From Balaenoptera acutorostrata (Eukaryota; Chordata; Mammalia; Artiodactyla; Balaenopteridae), in NCBI RefSeq assembly GCF_949987535.1, contig NC_080068.1, positions 78,827,254-78,891,253 on the forward strand: 64,000 bases of DNA. Direction: 5' to 3'. The translations under genes were made by a program, and so were the position numbers. Positions 22,701-35,040 of this stretch are shown here, piece after piece (the stretch's first letter is position 1; each line of letters begins with the position of its first letter). Under the pieces are notes generated by a model. It had not been told where the DNA came from, made no database searches, and saw only the letters and a program-made list of their open reading frames with translations.

Positions 22701-23633
22701 TAAAGTATGCATTGAATCAAACTTCTTCTATGCTATACTCAGCTAATTCAAAGACACATCTTCTCTGTTCAGAAGTAAACCTTCTGCTCTTCAGGTCAAT
22801 AGTTTACTGCAGAGTAATAAACAAAAAATATTCTGTAACCATGTCAAGATAAAACAATGTAGGTTTTCAATCGGGTGCAATTATAGCTGCACAGTAGTGA
22901 GAATATGACAGTTAACTTCAATACTTTTACCTCAGAAGGCTTAAAATTAAACCTGAGGCTACATATTAAACATATGTGAACATAATTATGCAAGAAATTT
23001 ACACAAATATTCCCCACTCTTTCCATCATTATCTACCAACCAGTAAAAATTCAAATCTAATATAGTAAATATCTAGAACATATTTATCAACATTAACTAG
23101 CATCTACTCCAAAGCTTACTACCATAAATGGGAGGAGTACCATATTTAAAAGAATACTAAATTCCAAGTATAACTAACTGGTAGAAGCCAGAGGGAGACA
23201 AATGTGGGTTGACTGAAGGAAGACCTTTCTAAATCTTGAAGTTACCTCAACATGGTATGGCTGGAATTAAGACAGTAGTGGCCTGAAGAGCAACATGAAC
23301 TAGTAGCAAAAACATCAGACAGACCTCAGTTCTTATGTTTTTAGCCCATTTTTCTTGCTTTTCTGAAAAACGTGGGAGGGGGAAGTGTTAATAAAATAGT
23401 GTTTTCAAAGATTAAATGAAATAATGTATCAAGTACCTAAAACAGAACCAGAACTATGCAATCATTTTGGATTTACATTTATAGACTACAGAGGGAAATA
23501 AACACTTTTATTGAGACAATAATTTGCCCCCATTTAAAGTGCACAACTTCATGGTGGTTAGTATATTCACAGTTGTGCAACCATAACCAAAATCTAATTT
23601 ATGACCATTTCAACACCTCAAAAAGAAACTACA

Positions 23634-23800
23634 GGGACTTCCCTGGGGGTCCAGTAGTTAAGACTCCACACTCCCAATGCAGGGAGCCCAGGTTTGACCC
23701 CCGGTCAGGGAACCAGATCCTGCAGGCCGCAACTAAGACCCGGCGCAGCAAAAATAATTATTTATTTATTTATTTATTTATTTTAAAAAAAGAAAAAAAA
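23634..23800 (+). mobile_element. CHR-1 type SINE
   Basis: Head gggacttccctgggggtcc, B-box region aggtttgacccccggtcag, short body and an (ATTT)n-like tail. A second SINE follows directly in its tail. Confidence 0.9.
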
Positions 23801-23801
23801 C

Positions 23802-24220
23802 TGGGGTTCCCTGGTGGCACAGTGGTTAAGAATCCACCTGCCAATGCAGGGGACACGGGTTTGAGCCCTGGTCCGGGAAGATCCCACATGTCGTGGAGCA
23901 ACTAAGTCTGTGAGCCACAGCTACTGAGCCTGTGAACCACAACTACTGAGCCCGTGCGCTACAACTACTGAAGCCCACGCACCTAGAGACCGTGCTCCAC
24001 AACAAGAGAAGCCACCGCAATGAGAAGCCCGCGCACCACAACGAAGAGTAGCCCCCGCTCACTGCAACTACAGAAAGCCTGCTCACAGCAACGAAGATCC
24101 AACACAGTGAAAAATGAATAAATAAAATAAATTTAAAAAGAAAATAAAATAAAAAATAAAAATAAACTAACTGTATTTCTATAAACTGTAAATAAACAAT
24201 TTGAAAATGAATTAAAAAAA
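23802..24220 (+). mobile_element. CHR-2 type SINE in the tail of the preceding SINE, with a 3' extension
   Basis: Full CHR-2 body to about 24125, then A-rich sequence with an L1-like stretch (taactgtatttctataaact) and a final A run. The duplication aaaaagaaacta lies at about 23620 and at 24222-24233, enclosing both SINEs. Confidence 0.85.
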
Positions 24221-24618
24221 AAAAAGAAACTATGTAACCAACAGCAGTCACTCCCCATTCCTCCACACTCCTCCAGCCTTAGGCAACCACCAGTCTACTT
24301 TTTTTCACTGTGATTTGCCTCTTCTAACGTTCATATAAATGAAATCATACAATGTGTGGTTTTTTGTGCCTGGCTTTTTCATTTAGCATGATGTTTTGAA
24401 AGTTCATCTATTTTGTAGCACATATCAGCACTTTTATCACTTTTATAACGAAATGTGGTATGGATATATCACATTTAATTTTTCCATTCAGTTGATGGAC
24501 ATTTAGGGCACTTCCATTTTTTGACAGTTATGAATAGTGCTGGTATGAACATTTGTGTGCAAGTTGTGTGGACACGTTTTCGTTTCTATTGAGTAGATAT
24601 CTAGAAGTAGAACTGCTA

Positions 24619-24782
24619 TGTGTTGTATGAAAGGAGAGAAGGTTAGCACTGCCCTTGACAAGGATGGAAGAAGCTCTCAGGCCTGACAACATGCATATGG
24701 TTAAGGCACTGCCACCTATTTTGTGGCATCTAACCATTTTTTTTTCAATAAAAAATAAATTAAAAAAAGAAATAAGTGTTGT
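24619..24782 (+). pseudogene. Short processed retrocopy of unidentified origin
   Basis: 164 bases flanked by an exact 16-base duplication agaagtagaactgcta (24603-24618 and 24783-24798). The insert carries AATAAA (24747-24752) followed by an A-rich tail, as a reverse-transcribed mRNA 3' end would. It matches none of the repeat families I recognise, and I cannot name the source gene. Confidence 0.65.
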
Positions 24783-24994
24783 AGAAGTAGAACTGCTAGG
24801 TCATAAGGTAACTCTATGTTTACCATTTTGACCAAAATATTTTCCAAAGCAGCTCCAACACTTTACATTCCTACCAGTAATGTACGAGAATTTCAAATTA
24901 AAGAGGAAATTTAAGCATCAATGCTACTGTATTTTACAATGTTGCAGAGGGAAGCCAACAGACTACTTCAAGAAGGGCCTCTTAGGGTGGCAGT

Positions 24995-25380
24995 CATTGG
25001 TTAATGCTAGCTAATATTTACAGCATGCTTAGTCTGTGCAGGCACTGTTCTAAGCATTGTATTTCACTGAATCTCAGGTACTATCAATTATTCAATACAC
25101 CGTTATTTTATGTACCTTGAGAAAGAAAAAAACTCTGCCAATTAAGTTATAACATCTCATCCATTGAAAGATATATCCTGATTTCAGAGATGTTAAAAAT
25201 ATGAAAAAATATTTCGTAGAATTATTGAAATATTGTTTTTTAAATGGACGACTCCTTTAATCTTCATAATCCTTTCAAAGGATTTTACAAATGAGGAAAC
25301 ACACAGTGGTTAGATAGCTTGCCTAAAATCAAGAAGCCAGTTAAATGCCAGAAGTAAGATTTGAACTGTGGTTGATTATT
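24995..25380 (+). mobile_element. MIR SINE in two parts
   Basis: The 5' part (ctgtgcaggcactgttctaag) lies at 24995-25100 and the 3' part (acaaatgaggaaacacacag, agatttgaactgtgg) at 25245-25380, separated by about 145 bases. Confidence 0.7.
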
Positions 25381-25449
25381 TTTGTTCTTGGTAGAGTCAT
25401 ATTCACCGTTTCAGAGATTTTGCCCTTACTCCTTCCTCATTAAGAATCA

Positions 25450-25600
25450 AGAAGTAGAGCACAGTGGGCCTTACAGGATCTAGTTTCTATTTAACCTCTA
25501 AGCCTCAGTCCCTCATTTATTAAGACTTGTTATGAAGACCTTCAGGAAAGGCATATAAAATTCCTAGCACAAAACAAGTGACAACTGCTACTATCATTAT
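25450..25600 (-). mobile_element. MIR SINE fragment
   Basis: Antisense MIR features: tttaacctctaagcctcagt, aaattcctagcacaaaac. Diverged. Confidence 0.5.
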
Positions 25601-26014
25601 TTAATAGTAAAAATATAGTGGTTGAAAGCAGTCTCTCTTGAGATCTTTTCTTTCTTCCCTCCTTATTTCCATTAAAATTTTTGTAGGCTTTGAGGTCATC
25701 CTTATCTCGAAACATTTTAAAATCCTCTTTTCTTAAATTTACAGTATTCTACAATTAAAGTAACCTCAAGTGACTACTACTCATACTAATGATAACACTG
25801 ACAACCAAGATTACCTAGTGGAGGGTAACTAGGGTAAGGATGAAAATTAAGTCACAAATTTAAGATGAAAGCTTAATAGTGGTCATCTCTAAGTGGTCAT
25901 ACTGAAAAAAAAAAATGTTTTTTTTTTTTTAAATTCTTCACTATTCAAATTTCTACAACAAACACAAACTACTTTTATAAAAGGCAAAAAAAAAAAAAAA
26001 AAAAATCAACCAGG

Positions 26015-26445
26015 CTTAAAAGGTAGAAACAACCAAAATGTCCATCGATGGTTAAAGGGATAAACAAAATGTGGCGGGTATGTACAAGGGAATACTATTA
26101 AGCCTTAAAAAGGAATGACATTCTGACACAACTTATAATATGGACGAACCTTAAAGATATTATGCTAAGTGAAATAAGCCAGGTACAGAAGGACAAAAAT
26201 CGTATGATTCCACTTAAATGAGGTACCTAGGGTAGGAAAAATTCATAGAGAAAAAGTATAACAGTGGTTACCAGCGTGGAATACCAGGGAGTTATTGTTT
26301 AGTAGGGAAGATGAAAATGTTCTGGAAATGGATGGTGGTGATACATGCAAAACAATGTGAATGTGCTTAGTGCCACTAGACTGCACACTTAAAAATGGTT
26401 AAAATAGTAAATTTTATGTTATGTATACTTTACCACAATTTAAAA
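26015..26445 (+). mobile_element. Old L1 3' end
   Basis: Contains aaatgtccatcgatggttaa, tgctaagtgaaataagccag, gcacacttaaaaatggttaa and a terminal A-rich tail. It is a mid-age mammalian L1 3' region. Confidence 0.85.
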
Positions 26446-26829
26446 ACATCAACCAGGCTTATCAGAAAATAGATACACATAAACAACAGAATAACAGGCA
26501 CCTCAAACTGGTAGGTGACTCAACTTCACCCTGGAACTTCCACTGCTGCGTACTGCTGCGTCTATTCTTAAATGGGGGACAACCAGTAGGCTGAATGAAT
26601 GAATTCTGGAACATTTTCTGAGTGACTACTATCATACGCTCAAGGGACGCTATACTTTCAGGAGCCATAGAAAATACAAAGATGTATTAAGCCATGGTCT
26701 TTGACCTCAGGAGCACAAAAGCTAGTGAAAGATACATATCCCCAAATAATACAATACATTAATTGGTACTGTAACTGTGGTGGTACTATATAAATTATAT
26801 AAAATGCTATTGGGAGTAGAGGGAGAAAC

Positions 26830-27310
26830 ATTTTGACAGGCACAGCGTAATGGAGAAAGTGATACTTTACCTAGACCTCAAAAGAAAAGTAGAATTTTAA
26901 ATGATAGGGACAATGGTTCAAGTGAAAATGACAGGAAAGTGTGAAAGAATAAGCATTAACCTACAAACAGCAAATAATCCAGGCTGGAAAAAGAGACCCA
27001 TATTGTGGGTGAGGGCAGCATAAGATTAGGATGGAAAAGAAGACTAAGGTCAGGTTACAGGAGCTTTTAAATGCCCAGCTAAGGAGTTCAGACTATTAAC
27101 AAGGAAAGAAAAGAAACATGATCAAAACTGCACTTCAGGAAGATTTATAGAACAGCAGTGCAAAGAATGAATAGTATGGCAAAGATGAAAGGGTGATTAA
27201 ATAATAGGCAAAACAGGCGAAGTAATAAAGCTGAATGCCTAAACTAAAATGGTGATGATAGCAAAAGTAAAGACATAAAGGAAGCAATTCAGTCAAAAAA
27301 TAAGTTTAGG
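26830..27310 (+). repeat. Ancient interspersed repeat, family not named
   Basis: Looks like the 5' part of the same dispersed repeat as 16440-17100 and 39060-39735, with agctaaggagttcagac and acatgatcaaaactgc. The similarity is loose. Confidence 0.4.
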
Positions 27311-27505
27311 TTAGTTCCCCTTGTTATACACAATCCTAGATTATTCTGTTTCCTCTTTTAACATTCATCACAGTTGCAATGATTTGTTCATTTTTTTCCC
27401 CCTACTAGAGCATGAGCTCCATGAAAGCAAGGACAGCAGTGTAAGTCTTACTTATTGCTATATTGGCACACAAAGTACTCAAATAATTGTTGAATAAATT
27501 CAGAG
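27310..27505 (+). mobile_element. L2 LINE 3' end
   Basis: Typical L2 end: gagcatgagctccatgaaagc, aaggacagcagtg and attgttgaataaattc. Confidence 0.8.
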
Positions 27506-27844
27506 TACTCTCTTCCCTAAAAAATATACTTCTCTGAGGCAAATAAGAACTTGTATAAGGATTCTCTAAATTTGGGAACACTACAAGTTTTTCCAGACCT
27601 AGAATTTAAGCGATTGTCAGATACACATCCTATTCCTGTCTAAAGCTATTACTAGCTGCCTCTGAGTAAGCTTACTTTTCATTCTAATTCCAGAAGCAAA
27701 CCATCTGTCATTACCTGACATCTTGTCCATGCTAAATTTACACAGTAAAGAACTAAAAAATTTGTAATTTTAATAAACACTAAGTACATATTAACTAAAC
27801 AAGCCATGAAATATAGTTCATGCACAAAAACAGGCTTACAATAC

Positions 27845-27903
27845 CTTAGGGGGATTAAATGGATATGTTTCTGGTATTTTAATCTCTAGTTGATATCTTC
27901 CTC
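27845..27903 (-). CDS. UBE2K: UBE2K exon 3 (rest of codon 53 to Lys72)
   Basis: This 59-nt exon encodes the central beta strands of the E2 core, GRYQLEIKIPETYPFNPPK, ending in the conserved PxxYPxxPP element found in E2 enzymes. On the minus strand the acceptor is ctttag and the donor is AAG followed by gtat. The first two bases complete the glycine codon begun in exon 2 and the exon ends in phase 0, joining directly to exon 4. It is too short to appear as an independent open frame, and was recognised from the protein sequence and the splice sites. Confidence 0.96.
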
Positions 27904-28844
27904 CTAAAGAATGGGGAAAACAGAAAGTTAACAATGCTGCTCACCTCAAATATGTAAAGCCAAATATAGTGACAGAACTTTCCAAAACATATACTATTTT
28001 ATAGTCAATTACAACAGATTCATTTTAAAGCTAAAACCCAAAAAGGAAATAAACAAAAGCACTAGTTTTTAATTTAAAGGTTATTTAAAGCATACAGAAT
28101 ACCCATTTTAAACAACTGATATTAGTTTATCAGTGAATAACTGGAGAGATGGATGAATACATTAAATCCACAGACGATCCAATGCCAAAGACTTCACTGG
28201 AACAATTACGTAGCACAGGTTCCATCTCCTTTTGTTTCCTTTAGTCCACACTGATAAGAGTTGCTAAATAACAGGAAAAAATGGAAAGAAAAAAGGAAAA
28301 GAAGAAAAAAAGAAAGAAGGTAGGGAAGTATAAAGGCATAAATGGTACAGAGAAAAAGGATACACAGATTACGCCAAAAACTGAAAAATCTACTTCTAGC
28401 TGGTTCTCTCAAATGCAAAAATGTCCCAAAGTTTTAATCTGGGACATTAAATTAAATGACAACACTTCTTGTTAAAATTTAAAAAACAAAATTCAACAGT
28501 AAGACAAGAGGCAGGAATAAAGACAAAAACCTAGTCTCTTCCTGTAAATGGGTATACAAAGAGACTGTTCTAACCAGTAACATAAAAACAGTAGGCAACA
28601 TTCCATTTTGGTCTGAAGTTATCTTGAGCAACTAGCAGCTAAATAAGTATTTTTTTCTCAAGTTTATCTAGCTTCCCATAACTAGGATATTAAAGGGGGA
28701 GGATAACTGCCTCTCAGGAAACTCTGAAGGGGGAATCTTGCACTGGATGGCAGACTGGATTTGAATCCTAACTCTACGGAACCTTCCAATTCTAAGATTT
28801 TATGATCCATTACCAAAGAATATTTATCATTCCAAAATACAGCA

Positions 28845-29035
28845 AATAAAACTGTGTTAGTGAAATATTTATATATGAAACTATGCCTGGGATTTGCTTC
28901 AAAATAATCAAGGGATGAATTACATCAAAGACTGGCCATGAAGTGATAGTTATTAAAGCTGGCTGATTGAGTGCCTGGAGGTTTTTGCCTTCTGTATATA
29001 TCGGAAATTTTCCATAATAAAAAGTAATAAAACAA
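28845..29035 (+). mobile_element. Old L1 3' end
   Basis: Contains gcctgggatttgcttcaaaa and the terminal gaaattttccataataaaaag typical of old L1M 3' ends. Confidence 0.7.
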
Positions 29036-30937
29036 AAACAGTAATTGTGCACTAGGAACACTACTGACTTCAAAATTCCATACACTCAATTCTCAGTATA
29101 TCCTGCCACTTCCTCCATTGTTAGGAACAGATGAATGTGGATCTAAGAAAAAAACAAAAGAGCAATTCACTTGGTACCACTTTCTTCAAGCCCTTTTGGT
29201 GCCAATTCTTCTTTTCTTCCTTATTCTTTTTAAAAGAATCCCATACTGACTGATGCACAAGTTGAACTAGATGCCTGAAGCACACAGAATACAGCAGCAG
29301 TGAAATATAAAGGAAAGAAGTCAAAAAAAAAAGAAACAAAAAAAGACAGGTAAGAGAAGAGTACCTCAAGAAATTTTTGTGTATACAGAGATAACTGTTT
29401 ATATTGTTATAAATGCTAGCTTCAAATATAGGTATAACAAATTTAGCCTGAGTAATGTGTACATTCTTCTTTTTCCTTCCTATGAATCTTACTTTTTTCA
29501 TTAAATTCCAAATTACTGTCTCTATAACCTTTCATATAAAGTTTTTCCTTCTTGAGTGTCCAAAACAATCTCTTAGGAGCAGTGTGAGAGCCCTGAAATA
29601 CTATATAAATAATGCTGGACCCTAGAGTCCAGCAAATCCTATTTCTACTCCATATGCTATTAGTATGCTCTGTCTTGCACTATTTGACAACTTCAATATA
29701 TAATCAATACAGCATTAACCACAGCATTATTTGATATATATAAGAGTAACACAACTAAGGGAGCTTTATGATAACTACATTATTATTATCATAACAGCTT
29801 TCACTATAAAACATTTACTTCTTGAAGAACAGCTTTTACTACTAAACATTTATAATCTTTAAATGGGGAAGGGATGAGATTTTTCAAAAAATACCAAGAA
29901 TGATTCCATAAATTTAAAACAACTCTTAGGTACAAAGCCTCAAGAACTAAATTGTTCCTTTGCCACTGAGCCATTAAGGCAAAAGAAGAAAACAAGTACA
30001 ATATGGTCATTTTAACTCAATCTGATTATTTTTAACACTACATAAAATAGCTACCTGATTTCTTAATGCTGGTTATTAACAATTTAACATTCCACACGTA
30101 AACTTTTGCCCTGGCTATTGAGATAAAACAACAGCAACCAAAAAAATCCTCAAAAAAAATCCCTCAAAATTTAGCAAGAGTCCTGAGATAAATATTAGCA
30201 AAATATTTTATCCGTTTGTATTTCAAAAAAAAGTACCTAAGTTTATGCCCTCGAATATGCTTTTCTTAAACAAAATGAACAACTTCAATAGTTTTATGAT
30301 AAAAAGAATACAATTTAATCTGCTTCAAATATATACCCAAGAAGCATATTAAAACTAATCTTATCAAACATTAATGTCTCATTTAGTGGCAGCAGCAGAC
30401 ATAAGCACTTTAAAATGACCAAACTTGTTTCTAACTAATGAATGTGGTGTAGTTATAATTTAATCATCCTACAAATAAGTGTGTATTGTCCAATTTTTTA
30501 AAAATTCATGTACCTTTATTAAGGGTTGCTAAGAAGGTAATAAACATTCTGCCTAGTTCAGGAGATCTCTTATTTATAAATATCAATTTATTGGAAGAGC
30601 TCCATGGTGATAATGCTACTGCCCTACTATCTTTCAAAAATACATCTAAACAACCTAAAAAGTAATTCAAGAATATTTATAATATATGCCTTCAAGAAGA
30701 AGCTTGTATATCATTACAAACAATATCTGTTGTTAAGGACGAACTTGATTTTTATATGATAACTAAAGATCTCTTCTCCATCTAACAACTGTCAAAAGGA
30801 CTAAATGAATAGCATCCATGAAAGCATCCAGATGAGACCTGGCATACAGGAGGCACTCACAAAACAATATACAAAATTAAATAAGTCTAGAAATGGCTCA
30901 TATGAACTATAAAACAGAAAATAAAATTTTGTCATTT

Positions 30938-31276
30938 TTTTTTTTAAACTGCAGCTTTTTTTTTTTTAATGATATTCTTGTCTGCTTACATTCTTTTTAT
31001 GTATGTATGTATGTATGGCTGTGTTGGGTCTTCGTTTCTGTGCGAGGGCTTTCTCTAGTTGTGGCAAGCGGGGGCCACTCTTCATCGCGGTGCGTGGGCC
31101 TCTCACTATCGCGGCCTCTCGTTGCCGCGCACAGGCTCCAGACGCGCAGGCTCAGTAATTGTGGCTCACGGGCCGAGTTGCTCCGCGGCATGTGGGATCT
31201 TCCCAGACCAGGGCTCGAACCCGCGTTCTCTGCATTGGCAGGCAGATTCTCAACCACTGCGCCACCAGGGAAGCCC
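30938..31276 (-). mobile_element. CHR-2 type SINE with a non-SINE 3' tail shared with the copy at 54864
   Basis: Minus-strand SINE; exact 16-base duplication taaaattttgtcattt at 30922-30937 and 31277-31292. After the SINE body come a (CATA)n tract (31000-31016 region), about 35 bases reading gaatgtaagcagacaagaat on the minus strand, and two A runs. The tail lies inside the duplication and so was inserted with the SINE. Confidence 0.94.
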
Positions 31277-31489
31277 TAAAATTTTGTCATTTAAGATTTG
31301 GTAGAATGTGCTAAAGACATTCTAGGGTGTTTAAAACTTTGAACGAAAAGAGAAAGTCTAGAACGTTGAATTTTTCTGAAAAATTTTGGGTAACTGTTCA
31401 TTACAGAACTGTAGAACCACTACATTCAAAGGAGATATAACCACCACTTCCAATATTCAATCAATCCTGATTTATTCAAGAGCAGAAAG

Positions 31490-31730
31490 TGATTAGAAAC
31501 ACAGGCTTTGGAGTCAAAGGCTATTAGGACTCAAATCCCAGCTGTGCCGCTTAGATGTCTTAGCCAAGTTACTTAACTTTCCTGAGCTTAAGTTTCTTCA
31601 TCTATGAAACAGTGATAACCGTACTTACCTCATAAGATTTGTTATAAGGATTGAATGAGAAAATACACGTAAACCTCTAACAAGTAAGAACTCAATAAGT
31701 GCTACTACTACAAATTCCGTGACATGATTT
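31490..31730 (-). mobile_element. MIR SINE
   Basis: Nearly complete antisense MIR: ggactcaaatcccagctgtg, caagttacttaactttcctg, agtttcttcatctatgaaac. Confidence 0.85.
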
Positions 31731-32433
31731 CCATTAAACAAATATTTGAATGCTTATTATATGCAAGAATCTTGGTTATGCTATATAATCCAAATTTACA
31801 GTAACACTCACTACTGAAGATCTGCCTAATGAGGGAATAAAAAGCTATAAAGCTTCTTTCTGTATCTTACCACCCAATTCCATGGTCTAAAGTAGCTATA
31901 GACTTAGTTTGTAAACACAGAGTTCAGCAAAACTGCCTCCTTTCTATATGTCTTGAAACAATCACTCAAAGCTTTCCTGAATAAAGAAAATTAAATATTT
32001 CGAATACAGCCTGTATGAAGACATATGAGTAACTTACATGCTAAATGACAAACAGAGGAGAGAAGCTTCTCTTTAAAAATTAACACAAGTCAGAAATTTA
32101 AGGCAAGGTTTGTTTACAGATACCATATGAAGGGTAACTGAGAGTACATATAAGTTAAAGGCTTAACATACTAGATGTTTTATACTGTTAGATTCTAACA
32201 TAATATAACCTGTAACTTGGCTCTTTGGGAAAAGAAAAAAATCAGCTAAAATTCAGTAAGAAAAATCAGTCTAGATAAGTATCTAAATTTATTATTTAAA
32301 AACTGCTGTATATATCCTTAAGCCAAATGAAGTTACCTTTCACGTAGTTTATAAATGCTTGAGATTATTCTGATTTAATGTTTCGGACAAGTTCTAATAC
32401 GCACAATATTTTGATACAGAAAAAAGTACTTGC

Positions 32434-32527
32434 CTTCATATGGTGTGTCTGGAGGTCCTGCTATTTCTCCTCTTAATTCTGTAAAATTCTCATCTACAAG
32501 ATCTACTTTAATTTGATTTTTGCTCGT
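32434..32527 (-). CDS. UBE2K: UBE2K exon 2 (residues 22-52 and first base of codon 53)
   Basis: This is the N-terminal part of the UBC fold of ubiquitin-conjugating enzyme E2 K, which takes ubiquitin from E1 and builds mainly K48-linked chains in the cytosol. The 94-nt exon reads on the minus strand from TSKNQIKVDL to GPPDTPYE, the known mammalian UBE2K sequence with no difference that I can see. The acceptor is a clear ag preceded by a T-rich tract (32528-32550). The donor is not GT: exon base G32434 is followed by gcaagta, a GC-type 5' splice site. The intron is phase 1, so codon 53 is completed by exon 3. Length and phase agree exactly with exon 3, which makes the exon call firm. Exon 1 (residues 1-21) was not found up to base 64000. 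Confidence 0.96.
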
Positions 32528-33171
32528 CTTAAAAATAAACAGAAAATAAATGTTAGTTATATCAGCAAGAAAAAAGCCTATTTTTATTAAAGTATTACCT
32601 ACAAAAATTTTTGAAACACGCTCTTTCATAAGCTTATCTGCTCTAGTAAAAATAATAGTCTGCTTTTCTAGAACGTATTAGCCAATTTGAATATTTAAAA
32701 CAAAAATACTAACAAACTTTAACTGCAATGTTTTTAATGACATAACACCACTTTGAACAACAGTACAATGTCTTGTTAACTTTACAGAATGTTTAGAGAA
32801 AACCAGCAGACACCTTTATTTTATATTTGCTGAGTTCATGTGTGTTAGGTCCAAAGTGATAATTCTATTCATCTGTAGATGAACTCTGCAATTCGATACC
32901 CCCGGGCTACATGGGTTCTAGCCCAAACAGAAAATTCAAGATCATTAAAAACTATTTAGACTATAAGCTCTCACTTAAATTTCTGCATGTTTAGGTTAAC
33001 TGAAATACTACACCATCAGCCAGGATGATGAAAGCTCTAAGTGTCTAATTAATATCGCTTTCCACAATAATTCCTAAAGCCTAAATGCCTCAACAGAATC
33101 TTCTAATGCCTTCCTCAAACTGTTTTTCTGCTTAGTTTACTTCAATGGCAATTACTTACTTCTCAAAACAG

Positions 33172-33542
33172 ATTTTTATATTTATCTACATCTACTTATT
33201 TTGTACTTTACACTTCTCAAAGTACTGTCATATCAATATTATCACTTCAATCTCTCAATAATCTTTAACAAGCCATTCTCATAGTAAACAGTGATCATGA
33301 TTCAGGAAACCCTCCAGTGGGATTCACTTTAACGCTCACAGGTACCTGCCTGCAAATGGGCTCTCCGCTTATATTATGTAACCTACCCCAGTATCTTACT
33401 GGTCTATTCACCTAACACAATGATCCTCCCCTTTTCTCAATTTTTTCAAAACATAAATCCTTAATATACAAAGCTTTCCTTTCATTTTTTGGTTAGCATT
33501 TTTATATTTATCTACATCTACTTATTTTGTACTTTACACTTC
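33172..33542. repeat. Exact 45-base direct repeat, 326 bases apart
   Basis: 33172-33216 and 33498-33542 are identical over 45 bases, beginning atttttatatttatctacat. They do not belong to a repeat family that I recognise. The 281 bases between them look like ordinary intron. Confidence 0.95.
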
Positions 33543-34874
33543 ATACCTAAGTGACACATGTACTCTTATGAAAGAAAGCCCCACAAGATTTCAAAAGTAA
33601 ATTTTTGCTTGAACCCACCTTCTTAAACTTGCTTACTGGATGGAACAGTGTAAGAATTATTGTTTTAAGGTCCTTGACTTCCTCCCCTCACTCCCAGGAG
33701 AAGATACCATCATTTTCACTTTTCTCTGTACTAAATAGTTTAGTACCGAATGTTAAGTACAGGAAAAATACATAATTTAAAACCCAAATTTTAAAGATTT
33801 CATGACTCTTAATTTATCTTATCTTTTAATAAGAACATAAGATTAAAAAACTTACTTTATGCATTTTAACTAGTACTGGTTTATTTCATAACCTTTTACT
33901 ACATTTGGGATTAAAGTATTTCATATTTTTCTGAAGATAATTTTATCCCCAAATTAAATTTAATTATAAATATGCATAATGGGGAACTTCTTCCTGTGCC
34001 CTAAAAAAATCATTATCATCCTTGGTATTTGCAGAAGAGGATGAAATGTACAATTTTAGTAATGGTAAAATACTTTTCCCAGTAAGCACAGGAATGAATA
34101 ACGTTAAAATGAAAATCACAGGCACCAGACGTTCGTTCACTGACCAATTTAAGAAGCCAAAAGTGTAACTTACAGACATCTATTTTTCTCCCCTACGATT
34201 TCTAAGGGAAACAAGAGTAACCGAATCTTGCAAATCGTGAATGCTTTCAAAGTTCTCTATAAGGTTCCCACAATATCCCCTTCCCCAAAAGAAGTAAATA
34301 ACCCTAAAATGACAGGATACTAAAGGACACTTACTACACTGAAGTTTGGGGAAGGGTAGAAAGAAGTAACAAATTAGAAAAGCTGCCTTCTAGATTGCCC
34401 CCAACTGTTTGATTAGTAAAATGTTAAGTAAAGAAATATTAATAAACAAATATTACCTCTGTCCTCATTCCCCCAAAATTGTAATTCAGAGAAAAGTGAG
34501 TCTTTTTTTCACTCTAGGGAAAGAACACTATTCGTGTATGAAAAATTTACTAAAAAACTCAAGAAAATACAATCACCATGATGAATTCCATTATAAAGAA
34601 GTATTCTATGTTCAAGAGTAGGGTTTTTATCCACAGATAACCAAAGATAAAAAGAAAATGGAAAGTTAAAGACAGATTTTTCACAGCTTAATTTTTCCAT
34701 CACGCAACAATTATCATTTATTACATCCATACTTTAATTCAAACATCCAGTATTTCCACAATCCAAAACTCCAACCCCACTGCCCACACAAAATAACTTA
34801 AAATCCCACTTTAAGACTCAAGAACCGTAAGGGGAAAAAATGGAAAACAGCAAAATGACAGACAGTATTTTAAA

Positions 34875-35040
34875 AAATCATGGCCTTGGGAGTCAGACAG
34901 ATGTGAGGTGATTCCCAGTTCTGCCACTTATTTGTGATGCTAATTCAGGTAAGTCACCATCTAACTCTCAATTTTATTATTGTAAAATGAGAATACACCT
35001 CAGAATTAAATGAAAATTTCCTGGATAGAAGTAGCATAGT
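34875..35040 (-). mobile_element. MIR SINE
   Basis: Antisense MIR: cccagttctgccacttattt, tattattgtaaaatgagaat. Confidence 0.75.

Larger units (their letters stand above)
23495..24895 (-). mobile_element. Old L1 (L1M) 3' region interrupted three times
   Basis: Antisense L1 recognised by acttttattgagacaataat, cagttgtgcaaccataacc, aggcaaccaccagtctact, ttatgaatagtgctggtat and aaagcagctccaacactt. Two SINEs (23634-24220) and one retrocopy (24619-24782) lie inside. Confidence 0.82.
18357..27844 (-). other. UBE2K: UBE2K intron 3
   Basis: A 9.5-kb intron with a GT donor at 27843-27844 and an AG acceptor just before exon 4. It holds MIR, L2, six CHR SINEs, old L1 pieces and a short retrocopy. Stretches with no recognisable element are 18357-18860, 20750-21887, 22711-23490, 25600-26010 (apart from homopolymer runs) and 27506-27844. 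Confidence 0.9.
27904..32433 (-). other. UBE2K: UBE2K intron 2, GC-AG type
   Basis: A 4.5-kb intron that begins with GC rather than GT (32433-32432) and ends with AG (27905-27904). Recognisable contents are an old L1 3' end (28845-29035), a CHR SINE (30938-31276) and a MIR (31490-31730). The rest, chiefly 27910-28840 and 29040-30920, is A+T-rich sequence in which I recognise nothing. A purine-rich run of A and G lies at 28275-28330. Confidence 0.9.
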
